Shown here piece after piece: positions 63,790 through 64,000 of a DNA stretch of 64,000 nt. The DNA is from Cylindrotheca closterium. Its lineage: Eukaryota > Bacillariophyta > Bacillariophyceae > Bacillariales > Bacillariaceae. The stretch's first letter is position 1, and the number at the start of each line of letters is the position of its first letter. The translations under genes and the position numbers were made by a program. The stretch spans positions 691,083 through 755,082 of the forward strand of contig CAKOGP040000001.1 in NCBI GenBank assembly GCA_933822405.4. Reading direction: 5' to 3'. The notes under the pieces were generated by a model. That model was not told the origin of the DNA, did not search any database, and saw nothing but the letters and a program-made list of their open reading frames with translations.

Positions 63790-64000
63790 GGTCCAATGAT
63801 TTGCGTTCGTTTTGTTTGTTTTGGAAATGAAATCTGTTGGCCGTGTTTCGAGCGAGGTGGAAGGGTTCAATCACGAACGGGAATCACGAGTAGCACTGCG
63901 CGCCAGTTTCCACTCTTCATCTCCCTTGAAGCAACTACTGTAGCACTTCTCAGACGTTGTTACATGACATATCAATAGCCCATTTCAGAACTACATTCAA

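Overview
The window reads as nuclear DNA of a photosynthetic stramenopile, most likely a diatom. Genes are dense, with short GT-AG introns of about 65-115 bases. Many predicted proteins begin with a signal peptide followed by an aromatic residue at the cleavage point (ASAF/VP, CSAF/AP, AAF/AP, EAF/TP, TAF/VP), the bipartite plastid-targeting signature of secondary red-lineage plastids. Ser/Pro-rich wall-type domains and the plastid gene repertoire agree. I cannot name a species. Where I give exon coordinates, I chose splice sites so that the reading frame closes and the protein matches its family; all spliced models have a length divisible by three.

Layout. 1-14.5 kb: end of a TPR-like protein, a truncated endonuclease III-like protein, an M16 insulysin-type protease with a C-terminal membrane segment, DNA polymerase kappa (containing a 145-base assembly gap), a SET-domain methyltransferase, RAD51C, proteasome subunit Rpn8 and TRAPP subunit Trs23. 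14.8-24.7 kb: an EF-hand plastid protein, two tandem CDF-like transporters that lack a metal ligand, a coiled-coil protein, and a SMARCD/BAF60 chromatin subunit. 24.9-29.2 kb: a large plastid protein and a DUF819 membrane protein. 29.3-33.8 kb: a tandem array of four small leucine-rich-repeat genes, interrupted between copies 2 and 3 by a non-coding element with terminal inverted repeats. 34.2-42.1 kb: a protein with two degenerate cyclic-nucleotide phosphodiesterase domains, a membrane lectin/GH99-like protein, and a RAD54-type ATPase. 42.2-51.9 kb: a GT14-like glycosyltransferase, an ABA4-like carotenoid protein, RNase H2 subunit B, an unknown plastid protein, SNW1/SKIP, and an unusually long HPPD-like dioxygenase. 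52.2-63.8 kb: an eIF4B-like protein with an added W2 domain, plastid ClpP, plastid 2-isopropylmalate synthase, ribosomal protein eL24, an arabinosyl/galactosyltransferase-like Golgi protein, a plastid terminal oxidase (PTOX) and a small tail-anchored protein.

How the genes relate. Genome-integrity genes are numerous (POLK, RAD51C, RAD54, RNASEH2B and the NTH-like protein). Three of them (POLK, RAD51C, RNASEH2B) carry E2F-like GCGCGAA sites 80-160 bases upstream of the start codon. For POLK and RAD51C these sites lie inside a shared repeated block. A second theme is plastid quinone and carotenoid biology: HPPD-like (quinone and tocopherol head group), PTOX (plastoquinol oxidation) and ABA4-like (carotenoid). 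The best candidates for something undescribed are the LRR tandem array with co-duplicated promoters, the paired damaged phosphodiesterase domains, the eIF4B-W2 fusion, the ligand-less CDF pair and the repeated promoter block of the repair genes.
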